From the NCBI GenBank assembly GCA_965221485.1, contig OZ244893.1:1674001-1738000 (forward strand): a stretch of DNA of 64,000 nt, written 5' to 3'. Under the pieces are notes generated by a model that was not told the DNA's origin, searched no databases, and saw only the letters and a program-made list of their open reading frames with translations. This stretch comes from JAJEBT01 sp965221485 (GTDB lineage Bacteria; Pseudomonadota; Alphaproteobacteria; MPNO01; UBA830). Numbering within the stretch: position 1 is the first letter of the stretch; the number at the start of each line of letters is the position of its first letter. The position numbers and the translations under genes are program-made. This document shows, piece by piece, positions 17,698 through 26,410 of this stretch.

Positions 17698-18663
17698 ATG
17701 ACCCTTATCAGACTTGTCCTGGGCTCAGCCGCCGGCCTCGCCCTTGCCGGTACGGCTTCAGCGCAAACAATCGGTATCGGAGCCACCAAAGCCGGGGCGG
17801 TTTCGCAGATCACGGCGACAATTTCCAAGGCGGTTTCCGAACACGCTCCAGGACTGCAGATGCGCAAGCAGACCATGGGCGGTACACAGCAATACATTCC
17901 GGTGGTAAATGCCGGCGAACTGGAGTTCGGTATTTCCAACACGGCCCAGTATCACATGGCCGTGACAGGAACCGGCCTGTCCAAGGGAACCAAATACGAC
18001 AATCTTCGTTATGTGGCCACGATGATGAAGTTCAACGTGTCGCCCGTCGTGACACTGGCATCAGGCGTGACCAGCATCGCTCAATTGAAGGGCCAGCGCA
18101 TGGCTGTCGGCTTCAAGGGTGCGCCGCTGTTCGTCAATCTTCACAACGGAGCGCTGGCGACAGTCGGTCTGTCTGAAAAAGACATCAAACCGGTTCCTCA
18201 GGTCGGACTCGTACAGCATTGGCGCGCATTCATGGCGGGCAAACTCGACTGGGTCATCGCAGCTGCCGGATCAGGTTTCGTCAAGCAGATGGATGCAAAG
18301 ATCAAGGGCGGTGTCCGGCATATTTCGATGCCGGAGGGGCCGGAGTCACTGAAGGCCCTGCATGCCTGGTTTCCCAAGTCCTACTACTCCATCGTCAAGC
18401 CGACCAAGGGACTGACCGGCGTGGTCGAACCGACCAACTTCATTACCTACGACTATATGCTGTGGACGAACACCAAGGTCTCCGATGAGATCGTTTACAA
18501 GGTGGCCAAGGTTATGCACACGCAGGGTGCCCAACTCAAGGAGGGTGGTCCCCTGTGGCGGTCCTATGAGGCCAACGAACGCCTGTCGAAACCGCAAGGT
18601 TCGCCTTACCATCCCGGTGCCGTGAAGTATTACAAGGAAGCCGGGATCTGGCAGGCACGCTGA
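17698..18663 (+). CDS. TAXI family TRAP transporter solute-binding protein (second copy)
   Basis: 321-residue periplasmic protein. The ATG at 17698 is preferred over the one at 17677 because it has GGGAG in place and opens a clean signal peptide ending near TASAQ (about residue 22). Mature segments IGIGATKAGAV, MGGTQQYIPVV, GELEFGISN and GFKGAPLF mirror those of the copy at 2753; by eye a little under half the residues are shared. It serves the fused permease at 18810, from which it is separated by a perfect palindromic hairpin (18685-18712). No catabolic enzyme is directly linked, so the substrate is open. Confidence 0.92.
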   Translation: MTLIRLVLGSAAGLALAGTASAQTIGIGATKAGAVSQITATISKAVSEHAPGLQMRKQTMGGTQQYIPVVNAGELEFGISNTAQYHMAVTGTGLSKGTKYDNLRYVATMMKFNVSPVVTLASGVTSIAQLKGQRMAVGFKGAPLFVNLHNGALATVGLSEKDIKPVPQVGLVQHWRAFMAGKLDWVIAAAGSGFVKQMDAKIKGGVRHISMPEGPESLKALHAWFPKSYYSIVKPTKGLTGVVEPTNFITYDYMLWTNTKVSDEIVYKVAKVMHTQGAQLKEGGPLWRSYEANERLSKPQGSPYHPGAVKYYKEAGIWQAR

Positions 18664-18684
18664 CATTCCCGGGCCTTTGGCCCT

Positions 18685-18712
18685 GCGCCCGGGTCAGGCC
18701 TGACCCGGGCGC
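18685..18712 (+). promoter_or_regulatory. Perfect 28-bp palindrome between binding-protein and permease genes
   Basis: GCGCCCGGGTCA (18685-18696) is followed by GGCC and its exact reverse complement TGACCCGGGCGC (18701-18712), making a very stable hairpin 21 bases after the TAXI stop. There is no T-run after it. The position matches the hairpins at 3722 and 62101, so a role in setting the ratio of binding protein to permease is likely. Confidence 0.55.
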
Positions 18713-18809
18713 TTCCCGCATCAGCCTTTACTGACGACGCGTTCCGGCGCTGTTTGTACCGGAACAGGCGAGCGGACGCGGGACTGCCGCCCGATCGGAG
18801 GATTCGCCG

Positions 18810-20807
18810 GTGACCGAACACAACGCTCCGGGCGGACAAACAGCCACGGACACCTCGCAGCAATCCAAGGTTTCCGAACATCAGGAATCGCTGCTGGTTC
18901 GCCGGTTGACTCTCGGTCTTGGCGCTCTCATCACACTGATTCCGCTGACCTGGGCGGTTGATCTCTGGCTCGAGCTGGGATTCACGTGGTTCGATGAGCA
19001 GGCGATGATGACCTGCCTCGGCCTAACCCTGGCAGTGATTTTCATTCGGTTTCCGGCGAATGGCAGCAAGGTGAGAACGTCTCTCCCCTGGTATGATGCT
19101 GTCCTTGCCTGCCTCGGTATCGCCAGCTGTTTGAGTCTTGTCTATGTGTACGGTGACATTGAGGCCAATCCGTTCACGATGCGAAACACGGCCTTTTCCT
19201 TCAGCGTGATACTGCTGCCCCTGGTCTGGGAGGCTCTCCGCCGTACGGCGGGCTGGAGTCTCACGATCGTCTTCAGCGCGTTCATAATCTATGCCTTTGT
19301 CGGTCATCTGATGCCCGGCATGCTTCAGGGAATGAAGCAGGATGAAGTCCGCCTCATTGCCGAACTGGGTGTCACCAATGTCGCGCTGCTCGGGCTGCCC
19401 CTCAAGATCATCGTGTTTACCGTTGTCCTCTTCATCTGGATGGGACAGCTTCTCCTCCATACCGGTGCTTCCGAATGGTTTACAGACCTGGCCGCGGCCA
19501 TCATGGGACGATCACGAGGAGGCTCGGCCAAGATCGCGGTGGTCGCCTCGGGCCTGTTCGGATCAATATCGGGATCAGCCGTTTCCAACGTCGCGTCGAC
19601 AGGTGTCATCACAATTCCCCTGATGAGACGGGCCGGCTACGACGCCAAGAGTGCGGGTGCAATTGAAGCGGTTGCCTCAACGGGCGGTCAGATCATGCCC
19701 CCGATCATGGGTGCAGCGGCTTTCCTGATGGCTGAACTGCTGGAACTGGAATACACCGAAATCATTCTCGCCGCCCTTTTGCCGTCCGTGCTCTATTATC
19801 TGGCCGTGTTCGTGCAGGCGGATCTCGAAGCCGCGAAGAACGGAATTGCCCCCCTGCCCAAGGACCGGATCCCGCCGCTGTTGCGGGTCATCCGGGAGGG
19901 ATGGTTTTTCACATTGCCTTATGTGGTGCTGATTTATGCACTGTTCTGGATGAACATGCCGCCGCAGCAGGCTGCGTTCTGGGCGGCCATCTCCGTTTGT
20001 ATTGTCAGCCTGATTTTCGCCTACAAGAAGCACCGGATCACCTTTTCCCAATTCTGGGATTCGATCGCGGGTTGTGGAAGAACGGCGGTTGACATCATCG
20101 TGATTGGCGCAATGGCCGGAATCATCATTGCCATTCTCGACCGAACGGGCCTTGGACAAGCCTTGACACTCATTCTCGCCTCAGTTGGTGAAGGCAGCCT
20201 CTTCCTGCTTCTGTTACTCACAGCACTGGTATCCATCCTCCTCGGCATGGGCATGCCGACATCCGCCATCTACCTGCTGCTTGCCACCATGATTGCCCCG
20301 TCGCTGATCAAGCTCGGGATACACCCGATTTCAGCCCACATGTTCGTACTCTATTTCGGGCTCATGTCGATGATTACGCCACCGGTGGCAATTGCAGCGT
20401 TCGCCGCGGCCTCCCTGTCGGGCGCAAAACCAATGGAAACGGGTGTGACTGCTGTCAGGCTTGGCTGGATTGCCTATGTCATTCCGTTCGTATTTGTCCT
20501 GTCCCCGGCGCTGATTGGTCAGGGAGAGGCCGGCGACATCATCCTCGCGGCTTCCACCGCCATTGTTGGCGTGTGGATCGCCTCCTGCGGACTGATCGGT
20601 TATTTCTGTGGACCGCTTGGCCCGGTAAACCGTCTCCTGTTCTTCACCGCAGGATTCCTGCTGCTGTTACCGGCAAATGCCATTCCCTACGGCCTCATGA
20701 TCAACGGAGTCGGCCTGGTACTGGGAGTGTTGCTTCTGGCAAGGGACTATCTGACCAACAGGCGCCCGGCATCCATGGTGAAGTCTCCAACAGAAGCAGG
20801 AAAATAG
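18810..20807 (+). CDS. TRAP transporter permease, fused small and large subunits (second copy)
   Basis: 665-residue inner-membrane protein starting at a GTG (18810) with CGGAGGA ahead of it. A DctQ-like N-terminal part (about residues 30-180) is fused to a DctM-like part with RGGSAKIAVVASGLFGSISG, STGGQIMPPIMGAAAF and GMGMPTSAIYLLL. It imports the solute bound by the TAXI protein upstream, driven by an ion gradient. It is a diverged paralogue of the permease at 3779; the two systems share gene order, hairpin position and domain plan, so they descend from an old duplication or from separate acquisition of the same module. Confidence 0.93.
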   Translation: MTEHNAPGGQTATDTSQQSKVSEHQESLLVRRLTLGLGALITLIPLTWAVDLWLELGFTWFDEQAMMTCLGLTLAVIFIRFPANGSKVRTSLPWYDAVLACLGIASCLSLVYVYGDIEANPFTMRNTAFSFSVILLPLVWEALRRTAGWSLTIVFSAFIIYAFVGHLMPGMLQGMKQDEVRLIAELGVTNVALLGLPLKIIVFTVVLFIWMGQLLLHTGASEWFTDLAAAIMGRSRGGSAKIAVVASGLFGSISGSAVSNVASTGVITIPLMRRAGYDAKSAGAIEAVASTGGQIMPPIMGAAAFLMAELLELEYTEIILAALLPSVLYYLAVFVQADLEAAKNGIAPLPKDRIPPLLRVIREGWFFTLPYVVLIYALFWMNMPPQQAAFWAAISVCIVSLIFAYKKHRITFSQFWDSIAGCGRTAVDIIVIGAMAGIIIAILDRTGLGQALTLILASVGEGSLFLLLLLTALVSILLGMGMPTSAIYLLLATMIAPSLIKLGIHPISAHMFVLYFGLMSMITPPVAIAAFAAASLSGAKPMETGVTAVRLGWIAYVIPFVFVLSPALIGQGEAGDIILAASTAIVGVWIASCGLIGYFCGPLGPVNRLLFFTAGFLLLLPANAIPYGLMINGVGLVLGVLLLARDYLTNRRPASMVKSPTEAGK

Positions 20808-21134
20808 TGCAGGTAGCTCCCGGTCGCTGCCAGAACGCGGAGTGAAGCCGGGGCAACGCCACCTGGACATGCGGGGTTGTGTGTTCCGGAACGGCAATTC
20901 GGTGCAAATTCCATCACAGGAAGCGCGTCGTCACGTCGGCATCAATGTCTGTGGCCCGATCAGCGAGGATAAGGCCGGGACCCGCACCTCTGAGGGCACA
21001 AGATCGGTCTCCGAACGCGCGGCAAGGGCACGGTTCGCCACTCCCTTGTGTGTCAATGCCAACCGGATGTGTCAATGCCAACCGGAATGGCTGCGCGGCT
21101 GGTCCGAATGGAGCCGGAGCCGGCGGAAAGAACC
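20808..21134. other. Intergenic region with a short tandem repeat
   Basis: 327 bases between convergent genes (fused permease and GFA protein). The only distinct element is the perfect 19-bp tandem duplication at 21049-21086. No terminator with a T-run was seen. Confidence 0.4.
21049..21086. repeat. Perfect tandem duplication of 19 bp
   Basis: TGTGTCAATGCCAACCGGA occurs at 21049-21067 and again, without change, at 21068-21086. It is non-coding and downstream of the GFA gene stop. A replication-slippage event is the simple explanation. Confidence 0.85.
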
Positions 21135-21578
21135 TCAGCCGTTGGCCTGACGCGATCCTTGCCGGCTGTGCCCAAACCTTCCTCTGACATCCTCGATCGG
21201 TGTATCGCGTCGATCGATATGCCGGATCGGCGCATTCGCTGCTTCGAAACCCTCGAGGCAGCGCGTATTGATGGCCCATCCGGTGAACGGCTTGATGCCC
21301 TGCGCAATTTCGTCTTCCGTCGGATAACTTGGCCGCCGGAAAGGCAGGATGCCGCATCTGGAGCAGAAATAGTCCTCTCCGGTAAATGATCCCCAGCGAT
21401 ACCGGGTCAGCACATCGGAGGGCGTTTGCAGCCGGAAATCTTTCTCCGGCACCCGGTGAATCAAGGCCCCTCTCTTGTGGCAGACGGAACAATTGCAAAT
21501 CCGTACGTGATCTATGTCGGCATCGACTTCAAAGCGGACCGCGCCACAGTGACAAGCGCCCTTCCATGTTTTTTTCAC
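21135..21578 (-). CDS. GFA family zinc protein (glutathione-dependent formaldehyde-activating-like)
   Basis: About 147 residues if translation begins at the GTG at 21578, which has AGGGA about eight bases upstream; the frame is open to 21635. The GFA fold (Mss4-like zinc domain) shows in WKGACHCGAVRFEV, CNCSVCHKRGALI and YFCSRCGILPF, giving two cysteine pairs for a structural zinc and a further pair near the N-terminus. The archetype speeds up formation of S-hydroxymethylglutathione, but most homologues have no known function. The C-terminal tail after GWAINTRCLEGF is poorly conserved in type. Confidence 0.85.
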   Translation of the reverse strand: MKKTWKGACHCGAVRFEVDADIDHVRICNCSVCHKRGALIHRVPEKDFRLQTPSDVLTRYRWGSFTGEDYFCSRCGILPFRRPSYPTEDEIAQGIKPFTGWAINTRCLEGFEAANAPIRHIDRRDTPIEDVRGRFGHSRQGSRQANG

Positions 21579-21738
21579 AAGAACGATTCCCTGTCTCTGG
21601 TGATCCTGTCGGCCGCATCCATGAAACGCACTCACAAATTCCCGGCCAAATGGCAGCGGGAGGCGGGATATTCACATCGCAGGGCTTCCGCTGGTGTCCC
21701 CGGCTGAATCACACCTTTCATCGCCAATAAACCGGCGG

Positions 21739-21770
21739 AAAAAGAAGGGCGGCACGACGGCCACCCTTCT
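21739..21770 (-). terminator. Rho-independent terminator of the orphan dctP gene
   Basis: On the minus strand AGAAGGG (21770-21764 region) pairs with CCCTTCT (ending at 21743), the stem being extended inward by three more pairs after one mismatch. It is followed by a T-run at 21743-21739. It begins 19 bases after the stop codon of the binding-protein gene. Confidence 0.7.
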
Positions 21771-21788
21771 GTCATTGCTGGCCGGGCC

Positions 21789-22883
21789 TCAGGAACCCAG
21801 CGGTTTGAACTGATAGCGATACGGCCACTTGTGTCCGGCTTCTTCCATGTATTTCATGTATTTTTCCATGATCGCCGGTCCGTCGATCTGATAGCCCTTC
21901 GCGATATCGTGTGCACGCTCGTTTGGCCAGTCCTTGAGGGCTTCGGCCCATTTCGCCTGTTGCTCAACCGGCAACGTGGAAATATGAGCCCCTGCCTTCT
22001 TCAGCTTGGCAAGACCGATCTTTTCGCTCTCATAGGCATCACGGGTGGCGACGGTCTCGTAGCCCTTGCTTGCCTCGTCAATGATCTTCAGAACATCAGC
22101 CGGGAGTTTTTTTCTTGTGTTGTGGTTCATGGTCAGGATCGTCTGGGCCATGGCTCCAAGATTCGTGATCTTGAAATGAGGTGCAGGCTCATGAAACTTG
22201 AACCCGAAATAGACCCCGGGAAACATGATGAAGCCCTGTGCCACCCCGGTCGCCAATGCGTTGTAGGCCGTCGGCAGTGTCGTCGTTACCGGAATTGCAC
22301 CAAAGCGCTCGACCCACGGCAGATTGGGGCCCGCCGCAATAATCTTCTTGCCCTTCAGCTCATTCACATCGTTCCAGGCGAACTTGGTTCCAAGCCCGTA
22401 ATTGTCGAAACCCGTAATCGCCGTCAGTTTCTGGTTATATTTCTTGTCAAGCATGTCATAGAGTTCCGGATGCTCGGCCATGACACGCAGCTTGACCTCG
22501 AGCTGCTTTCGAATATCGCCTGTGGTGAATGGCGTGAAATAATCGAAATTCATCGGCAGCATTTTTGCGCTCTCGAAACAGACGCACCATCCTCCGATGT
22601 CCAGGAGCCCCTTCTCGACCGCTTCCAGTGTTTCATGGACCTTGGCTATCTTGCCCGCATAGGCGTGTATGATCCGGACCTTGTGGTCGGTCTCGGCTTC
22701 CACCCGTTTCGTGATTTCATCTGCGAGGTAATGTTCCATGTTGCGGACATAGGGCGTAGGCTTGCTCGGATGTCCGGACCCCATGCGAAGAACAAATGTC
22801 TTCGCATCGGATGCTGTTCCCAGCGCTGCGCTTCCCACCATCGCCGCAAGCGCACCGGCCGCGAATTTTGTAACGGTTTTCAA
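21789..22883 (-). CDS. DctP-type TRAP transporter solute-binding protein (orphan)
   Basis: 364 residues with a signal peptide (hydrophobic stretch to about residue 25, ending in ASDAKT). The mature protein begins TFVLRMGSGHPSKPTPY and contains the DctP-like segments DNYGLGTKFAWNDVNELKGKKI and PTAYNALATGVAQGF, where a conserved arginine or its equivalent usually binds the carboxylate of the ligand. No small or large TRAP permease gene lies next to it. A terminator (21739-21770) closes the unit right after the gene, so it is a single-gene transcript. It may use one of the other TRAP permeases encoded in the window or elsewhere, or it may be a leftover of a lost operon. Confidence 0.9.
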   Translation of the reverse strand: MKTVTKFAAGALAAMVGSAALGTASDAKTFVLRMGSGHPSKPTPYVRNMEHYLADEITKRVEAETDHKVRIIHAYAGKIAKVHETLEAVEKGLLDIGGWCVCFESAKMLPMNFDYFTPFTTGDIRKQLEVKLRVMAEHPELYDMLDKKYNQKLTAITGFDNYGLGTKFAWNDVNELKGKKIIAAGPNLPWVERFGAIPVTTTLPTAYNALATGVAQGFIMFPGVYFGFKFHEPAPHFKITNLGAMAQTILTMNHNTRKKLPADVLKIIDEASKGYETVATRDAYESEKIGLAKLKKAGAHISTLPVEQQAKWAEALKDWPNERAHDIAKGYQIDGPAIMEKYMKYMEEAGHKWPYRYQFKPLGS

Positions 22884-23484
22884 AATGTTTCTCCTTTGCG
22901 GACCTTGTCAGGCTGACCGACGGTATGCCGACAGCAGTGCGGCTACGCTACCAGAAGTTGCGGAGAGGTCAACTTGCCGGGGGGACGGACTGACCGGTGT
23001 GGGGGCGACTGTGCCTGCTGCAGGTTTCGATGAATGATCCCGCTTCAGACCGTGCCGACTTTGCCATGGGGTCAGGACAGGTGAAGACCCTGATTGGCTG
23101 ATTTTGGCAACGGCCACCAGCGCCGGTTTCAGCCGGGAAGAAAACCGGTGTGCCGGTAACAACGCAGACAATCCGTTCCTGAAATCGGTCGTTGGCCGAT
23201 ATCTGCAGCCGGCTCGAAGAACCACTCTGACTGGCATACGGCGCCCGTCGCCAGATCTGGAGACACGACCGGCCGGTCAACTTCAAACGCTCGCCACACT
23301 CTCGCGCCCTCAGCAAACAGGGTGACCTCCCGGTGTCGAATCCTGAACCGGATCCGATCAGAAAAAGGCTCAGGGATGCAGCTCTTGTGTTGAATTCGAC
23401 GCGCCAGGCATCAGAAACGACATGGACATGATCGACAGGGGCGAGTAGTTACGGGCCAATACCAAACGGCAGGAAAGCCTGGGA
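22884..23484. other. Intergenic region between divergent genes, nothing recognised
   Basis: 601 bases between the divergent dctP-like and haloacid dehalogenase genes. Promoters for both are expected here, but I could not pick out convincing boxes. Open frames are short and unlike known proteins. Confidence 0.4.
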
Positions 23485-24171
23485 ATGCCCGGATCGTCAT
23501 TCGAAGATATTGGTGGCTGCGTGTTCGACGCATACGGGACACTGTTTGATGTCCATTCAGCAGCAGAGTGCCTGCGAGATGATATCGGCCCGGTCACTGA
23601 CGCCCTGTCGGAGACCTGGCGTCTGAAGCAACTTCAGTACAGCTGGCTGCGCGGGCTTATGGGGCAGTTCGAAGACTTCTGGATCATTACGAGCAATGCC
23701 CTGGACTTTGCGATGGCTCAACACAGGATCGACGATCCGGCACTGCGTGCCCGCCTCATGGAACTGTATCTTCAGCTGGACGCGTTTCCCGAAGTCCCCG
23801 CCGTCCTTGCCCGCCTGAGAAAGGATGGGATAAAGACCGCGATTCTCTCAAACGGGTCGCGATCAATGCTGGTGAGCGCAGCAAAGAGCGCTGGTGTCTA
23901 CAGCTTGTTTGACCAGATTCTGTCCGTCGACGATGTCGGTGTGTTCAAACCCCATCCGTCGGTATACCAGTTGGCGGTCGACCGCATGAAATTGCCAGCC
24001 GATCGCATCGCCTTTCAGTCGTCCAACGGCTGGGATGCGCATGGCGCAACAGTCTTCGGCTTCAGGACGGTATGGGTGAACCGGACCGCCCAACCCCCCG
24101 AACACCTCGCGGGTACCCCGCACGCAGAGATTCGGACTCTTGACGATCTGCCGGAATTGCTCGGTCTCTGA
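23485..24171 (+). CDS. L-2-haloacid dehalogenase (HAD superfamily, type II)
   Basis: 228 residues, the usual size. HAD motif I is VFDAYGTLFDV with the nucleophile aspartate near residue 14. Motif II is ILSNGS near residue 130. Motif III lysine is in GVFKPHPSVYQL. The SSNGWDAHGA segment typical of 2-haloacid dehalogenases follows. It removes halide from short 2-haloacids by hydrolysis, giving the inverted 2-hydroxyacid; some members act on other substrates. It lies 11 bases before an alpha/beta hydrolase gene that in turn overlaps a dehydratase gene, so the three form an operon. Confidence 0.88.
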   Translation: MPGSSFEDIGGCVFDAYGTLFDVHSAAECLRDDIGPVTDALSETWRLKQLQYSWLRGLMGQFEDFWIITSNALDFAMAQHRIDDPALRARLMELYLQLDAFPEVPAVLARLRKDGIKTAILSNGSRSMLVSAAKSAGVYSLFDQILSVDDVGVFKPHPSVYQLAVDRMKLPADRIAFQSSNGWDAHGATVFGFRTVWVNRTAQPPEHLAGTPHAEIRTLDDLPELLGL

Positions 24172-24182
24172 AGACCCGGGGC

Positions 24183-25034
24183 ATGGCTTTTCAAGAACGC
24201 TTCATTTCTACGCAGGACAACCGGTCTCTTTTCCTGCGCGATTTCGGTCATGGTGCCACTTCCGGGCCTGCCGTTCTGTGTCTCGCCGGCATGACAAGAA
24301 ACTCAAGGGATTTTGACGCGTTCGCCCGCCATCTCAGCAACAGGGGCCGGCGTGTTATCTGCCCCGACTACCGCGGGCGAGGATTGTCAGATCGGGATCC
24401 CGACTGGAGGAACTACGGTGCCCGCACCTCTATTCGTGATGTCCATGACTGCCTGGTCGCCCTGAACCTCCACCGTGTCATCATCATCGGAACATCGATG
24501 GGTGGGCTGCTTGGACTGGGTCTTGCGGTGTTCGTACCCTGCCTCGTCGCCGGACTTGTCCTGAATGACATCGGCCCCGAAGTCGAGCCGGACGCACTCG
24601 CCGATCTTGTCCCCTATATCAGCCGCGACAGGCCACAGGGCAACTGGACTGAAGCGGTCGCCGAACTGAAACTCGCTTTCCCGGATGCATGGTTCCGTAC
24701 CGAGGAAGACTGGCTCGAAATGGCCAAGGGCACCTATCGCCGGGGCCAGGACGGAGTACTGCATTTTGACTGGGATGTTCGACTGGGACGTGCGCTGAAG
24801 CCCGAAGCACAGCACAGTGAGGACCTCTGGAGGCTGTTCAGAGCGGCCGTCGCATTGCCCATGGTCCTCCTTCGCGGGGAGCACTCGAACATGATTTCGC
24901 AACACAGCGTGGAGAAAATGCGTAAGGAAAAACCTGATCTTGTGGTCCGGAACATTCCCGGAGTAGGCCATGCCCCGACCCTGAACGAACCTGAGGCCCT
25001 GGAAGCCATCGAGGTGTTCCTTGACTCTCTCTGA
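24183..25034 (+). CDS. Alpha/beta hydrolase
   Basis: 283 residues with the canonical fold. The oxyanion region is VLCLAGMTRNSRDF, the nucleophile elbow GTSMGGLLG (serine near residue 104) and the C-terminal histidine is in GVGHAPTLNEPEAL. The acid is probably the aspartate in VLNDIGPEV or a later one. It resembles hydrolases of small esters, lactones or C-C bonds (MhpC/haloalkane dehalogenase group); the substrate is unknown. It sits between the haloacid dehalogenase and dehydratase genes; its stop lies inside the dehydratase gene. Confidence 0.88.
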   Translation: MAFQERFISTQDNRSLFLRDFGHGATSGPAVLCLAGMTRNSRDFDAFARHLSNRGRRVICPDYRGRGLSDRDPDWRNYGARTSIRDVHDCLVALNLHRVIIIGTSMGGLLGLGLAVFVPCLVAGLVLNDIGPEVEPDALADLVPYISRDRPQGNWTEAVAELKLAFPDAWFRTEEDWLEMAKGTYRRGQDGVLHFDWDVRLGRALKPEAQHSEDLWRLFRAAVALPMVLLRGEHSNMISQHSVEKMRKEKPDLVVRNIPGVGHAPTLNEPEALEAIEVFLDSL

Positions 25035-26004
25035 CGGATGGCCGAGCCCGGACGATATCGAAGACGCTGCTATCCGGCTTCAGGGCGTAGCGAGGCGGAC
25101 ACCGCTGCTCGAGAGTGATGACCTGAATGCGAGGGCCAACGCACGCCTTCTGCTCAAGTGCGAAATGTTTCAGCCCATGGGTGCGTTCAAGATCAGGGGC
25201 GCCTGGAACACAGTTTCCAACCTCTCGGTCGAACAGCGAAAACGCGGCGTCGTCACCTTCTCTTCCGGCAATCATGCTCAGGCGGTTGCGCTGGCAGCAA
25301 GCCGGCTTGGCATTCCGGCCACCATTGTGATGCCGTCCGACGCACCGCAAATCAAGATCGCACGCACGCGGCAGTATGGCGGTACTGTCCTGACTTATGA
25401 CCGGTTGGGCAACGATCGCGAAGCAATCGCTGCGGAACGGGCTGCGGCCACCGGCGCAACGATGATTCCACCCTACGATCATCCCGATGTCATCGCAGGA
25501 CAGGGTACTGTGGGTTTGGAGATCGTCCAGCAATGCCGCGAGATCGGCGTCAGACCCGATGCTGCCATTGTCCCCTGTTCAGGCGGCGGACTTGTTGCAG
25601 GCTGCGCATTGGTCCTTCGCAAGGAATGGCCGGATATCCGGATTTATGCCGCTGAACCTGAAGGGTTCGACGATACAGCCCGATCCCTGAAATCGGGCCA
25701 AAGGGAAACCAACCTGCCGGGTGCAACGTCAATCTGCGACGCCCTCCTGGTTCCAGCCCCGGGAGAACTTACGTTCGAAATCAACCGCGCCCTTCTCACT
25801 GGAGGACTGGCCGTGTCCGACATGGAGGTTATATCCGCCATCAGGCACGCTTTCAGCGATGCACGCCTCGTAACAGAACCGGGAGGCGCCACAGGCCTTG
25901 CGGCCGCTCTTCACGCCAAGGCGGACATTGCCGGCAAGACTGTTTGTATCGTCCTTTCGGGCGGCAATATCGATCCACTGCGATTCGCAGAATTCCTCAA
26001 ATGA
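25021..26004 (+). CDS. PLP-dependent serine/threonine dehydratase
   Basis: 327 residues of fold-type II PLP enzyme, similar to catabolic threonine dehydratase and serine racemase, without the C-terminal regulatory domain of IlvA. The PLP lysine is in GAFKIRGAWNT (about residue 58), the phosphate-binding SSGNHAQAVAL segment follows near residue 80 and the glycine loop CSGGGLVAGCAL near 185. It deaminates L-threonine or L-serine to 2-oxoacids; 3-hydroxyaspartate or a related hydroxyamino acid is also possible. The TTG at 25021 overlaps the hydrolase gene by 14 bases; no better start is visible. Confidence 0.88.
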   Translation: MTLSDGWPSPDDIEDAAIRLQGVARRTPLLESDDLNARANARLLLKCEMFQPMGAFKIRGAWNTVSNLSVEQRKRGVVTFSSGNHAQAVALAASRLGIPATIVMPSDAPQIKIARTRQYGGTVLTYDRLGNDREAIAAERAAATGATMIPPYDHPDVIAGQGTVGLEIVQQCREIGVRPDAAIVPCSGGGLVAGCALVLRKEWPDIRIYAAEPEGFDDTARSLKSGQRETNLPGATSICDALLVPAPGELTFEINRALLTGGLAVSDMEVISAIRHAFSDARLVTEPGGATGLAAALHAKADIAGKTVCIVLSGGNIDPLRFAEFLK

Positions 26005-26022
26005 CCCTGATCGCGGTGTTGG

Positions 26023-26406
26023 TCAGGCCGTAACGTCAGTTGTGACCAGCTTCGGAACCGTCTCGGCAGGCTGTTTGCGCCGGCATTGGCCATCGATAAT
26101 GGCACCGGTCTCGATCGCCAGAGATTCGTACAGCACTTCTCCCTCCACGTTCGCCGAGCGCGTCAGTGTGAGGTTTTCAGCACTGAGCTGACCAACCGTC
26201 TTGCCGTGAATGATGCATTCTTCGGTCACAAGAGAGCCGCTCACCTCGCCTGATTCTCCGATGACCAGCTTGCGGCACTGGATATTGCCCTTGACCGAAC
26301 CATCTACCTGGACTTCGCCTTCGCTGACGATGTCTCCAATGATTTCCGCGGAGGCACTCAACAATGTAAGGATACCATCGTCTTTTTTCGTCGGATTGCT
26401 CGCCAT
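26023..26406 (-). CDS. Bactofilin (polymer-forming cytoskeletal protein)
   Basis: 127 residues from the ATG at 26406 (MASNPTKKDDG). The core is the right-handed beta-helix of bactofilins, seen as regularly spaced short repeats: GDIVSEGEVQVDGSVKG, IQCRKLVIGESGEVSG, IHGKTVGQLSAENL and NVEGEVLYESLAIE. Bactofilins self-assemble without nucleotide into membrane-linked filaments that position cell-wall enzymes. The M23 peptidase gene is directly upstream, its stop four bases before this start, the usual partnership in curved or stalked Alphaproteobacteria. The longer frame up to 26535 lies inside the peptidase gene and is ignored. Confidence 0.92.
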   Translation of the reverse strand: MASNPTKKDDGILTLLSASAEIIGDIVSEGEVQVDGSVKGNIQCRKLVIGESGEVSGSLVTEECIIHGKTVGQLSAENLTLTRSANVEGEVLYESLAIETGAIIDGQCRRKQPAETVPKLVTTDVTA

Positions 26407-26410
26407 TGTC

